From Pseudomonadota bacterium (GTDB lineage: Bacteria; Desulfobacterota; Desulfobacteria; Desulfobacterales; JAHIVH01), in assembly GCA_018816735.1 (NCBI GenBank), contig JAHIVH010000066.1, positions 62,001-126,000 on the forward strand: DNA of 64,000 nucleotides. The letters are read 5' to 3'. Of the stretch, positions 62,610 to 64,000 are shown in pieces. The notes beneath the pieces are model-generated. The model ran no database searches. It was not told the origin of the DNA and saw only the letters and a list, made by a program, of their open reading frames with translations. The number at the start of each line of letters is the position of its first letter. Within the stretch, counting starts at the first letter, position 1. The position numbers and the translations under genes were made by a program.

Positions 62610-64000
62610 TGAGCATCCTCTAATACGGCTATTTTCATTTTCCCTATGATCGATACAAGATCGACTTGTTTGTCAACGCCGCCTTTTACAAACCTGATAT
62701 GGGTGACATCCGCAGGGAACTGGTTTAATGCTGCATCTATGGTGATCCATTTATTGTTTAAATAGACGATGTTCCAGGCATGGTAATAAAAGCGGCCTTT
62801 CAAATAAACCACGCCAGACTCAATATCTGCGGGGATACCTGCTGCTCTCGCAAGAGCAGTCAGGAGAACCGCATGTTCATTACAGTCTCCGACTTTGTTT
62901 TTCAACGTATCCAGGGCATCCGGAATGGAGACCACCGGTCTTTTCTCAATATTTTTGTCCATCCATTTCAGGATCTGCAATGCTTTGTTAAAATCGGAAG
63001 GATTGCCTTTCGTGATCTCCATGGCCATTTTCTGGATATCCGGGTGATCGGACTGGATAAACGGCGCCGGAGACAGATAAGGCACAAGGTTTATGTCTTT
63101 GTCTGGCTTTTCAAAATCAGGCGTTTCCTTTGTAATGGTCAACACGCCGTTTTGATAAACCTGCCTGCCGCCGTTCAGTTCCATCTCATTCTCTATGCCT
63201 GACAGCCTCAAACGGATCATTTCAAGGTTTAAAGGATTTCGGATCTCCCTGTCCGGCAGAATCGATACCATTTTCGTAAAATCATCCTTTGGATCTTCCG
63301 AAAGACCGGCCATGGCGTTTTCTTTTGTCGTCCGTTCAAGGGATATTCCCAAAAGGCCTTCTTCTCTTGCGATGTCTCCATTATCATCCATCCATGCTAA
63401 CTGCTTTGTTCCCATGAATTCAATCCCGATTTTTGTGGCAGGGATGCGGTCTCCCATAATTTTTATTTTTTCATCACCCATGACGGTTATTTTGACCGGC
63501 CGTTTGCTCATGGTTGACGGATCAAAGATCTCTATAGTTTTTGAGTCACCGGGTTTTAGCCCCTCTCCCCAGGCCGCCTCAACAAGCCCTGATGAAAGAT
63601 GGATATCCTCATCAAGGGGAATATCGGTTCGTTTGCCATTTATAAACAGGATAAGGGTTTTATCCTTGACGCTGCCATAGGCGATAAATTGAAACAGGCT
63701 CGATTTTAAAGAAAAATTAAATGATGCCAATGAAAAGTTCTTGTTGAGACGGCCCCCTGTTTCCACAAAAATTTCCTGAACCATCCCCATGGTGTTGATC
63801 TTCATGTAGGTGGATTCGGACAGGGAGTACCCATTCTCGGAAGGCATGAGCATTCGGTGGGTATAACCGATTTTCTGGCTGTTCTGAAAAATGCCCATCC
63901 AGACATCTTTGGGGGATACCTTGCTATCAGCGACCGCGATATTTTCCTTTTTCCTGTCAAAAAATCCGGTTCGAAAACCAAACAGGATGAGAAAGATCAT
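62606..64000 (-). CDS. Transglutaminase-like periplasmic protein (cut by window end)
   Basis: At least 464 residues. The C-terminal transglutaminase-like fold has the complete triad: Cys in GDCNEHAVLLTALARAAGIP, His in YYHAWNIVYLN and Asp in TIDAALNQFPAD. The first ~250 residues are a beta-rich periplasmic domain without a named family. The visible start MIFLILFG is at the very last base of the window and looks like part of a membrane helix, so the gene probably begins further right. It may act as a protease or crosslinker on the envelope; the ABC exporter genes follow with a four-base overlap. Confidence 0.8.
   Translation of the reverse strand: MIFLILFGFRTGFFDRKKENIAVADSKVSPKDVWMGIFQNSQKIGYTHRMLMPSENGYSLSESTYMKINTMGMVQEIFVETGGRLNKNFSLASFNFSLKSSLFQFIAYGSVKDKTLILFINGKRTDIPLDEDIHLSSGLVEAAWGEGLKPGDSKTIEIFDPSTMSKRPVKITVMGDEKIKIMGDRIPATKIGIEFMGTKQLAWMDDNGDIAREEGLLGISLERTTKENAMAGLSEDPKDDFTKMVSILPDREIRNPLNLEMIRLRLSGIENEMELNGGRQVYQNGVLTITKETPDFEKPDKDINLVPYLSPAPFIQSDHPDIQKMAMEITKGNPSDFNKALQILKWMDKNIEKRPVVSIPDALDTLKNKVGDCNEHAVLLTALARAAGIPADIESGVVYLKGRFYYHAWNIVYLNNKWITIDAALNQFPADVTHIRFVKGGVDKQVDLVSIIGKMKIAVLEDAQ

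Noticed and set aside
1..64000. tRNA, rRNA, CRISPR array, insertion sequence or integrase
   Set aside because: Looked for tRNA-like T-loop sequences, regular spaced repeats and transposase motifs by eye; none found. A tRNAscan or IS search could still find something I missed.

Overview
The window looks like chromosome from an anaerobic member of the Desulfobacterota (Desulfobacteraceae-like). This is inferred from gene content and not from a marker gene. The supporting genes are two tungsten-type aldehyde ferredoxin oxidoreductases, a polyferredoxin, a pyrophosphate-dependent phosphofructokinase, TAXI-TRAP transport and paired acyl-CoA dehydrogenases. I recognised no rRNA, tRNA, CRISPR array, transposase or integrase.

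Layout. 0-5.2 kb: an alcohol/aldehyde oxidation block with a degenerate iron-alcohol-dehydrogenase homologue, an intact iron alcohol dehydrogenase, an AOR and a four-cluster ferredoxin, closed by a terminator. 5.3-8.2 kb: a GGDEF diguanylate cyclase that seems to start at ATT, then a fluoride channel (crcB) and a DUF190 gene. 8.5-23.2 kb: an AT-rich exopolysaccharide island. Deacetylase, flippase and a GH-like protein lie on the + strand. They converge on a long minus-strand operon of initiating sugar transferase, kinase-like ATPase, export lipoprotein, chain-length protein, glycosyltransferases, acetyltransferases and O-antigen ligase/polymerase. 24-28.8 kb: small envelope proteins, a deleted DUF2238 pseudogene and a very large zinc-ribbon/TPR protein. 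29-33.5 kb: a hybrid histidine kinase with a PhnD-type sensor and an HD-GYP response regulator. 33.8-37.9 kb: an operon of two unequal acyl-CoA dehydrogenases, a protein with an internal duplication and a small membrane protein. 38.2-40.3 kb: pfp.

40.3-51.5 kb holds the most unusual system. A divergent locus has TetR, an MMPL/RND exporter and a PilZ protein on one strand. On the other are three stand-alone condensation-domain-like acyltransferases (HHxxxDG), two KAS III enzymes, an acyl carrier protein and a FabG-like reductase. KAS III plus ACP plus reductase could build a short 3-oxo/3-hydroxyacyl chain, the HHxxxDG enzymes could transfer or esterify it, and the exporter could move the lipid-like product. 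This resembles in logic the PapA/MmpL pairs of mycobacteria, but I do not recognise the set as a described pathway.

51.5-64 kb: a flavoreductase fused to a dead LMW-phosphatase domain, a rubredoxin-like protein, a cupin, a hot-dog thioesterase and MarR. These are followed by a second AOR converging on a TAXI/TRAP uptake system, an ABC-2 exporter and a transglutaminase-like protein cut by the window end.

Themes that link the regions are acyl-CoA/aldehyde metabolism, c-di-GMP signalling (GGDEF, HD-GYP, PilZ and a PilZ-like sugar transferase), and catalytically degenerate paralogues beside or fused to intact enzymes.
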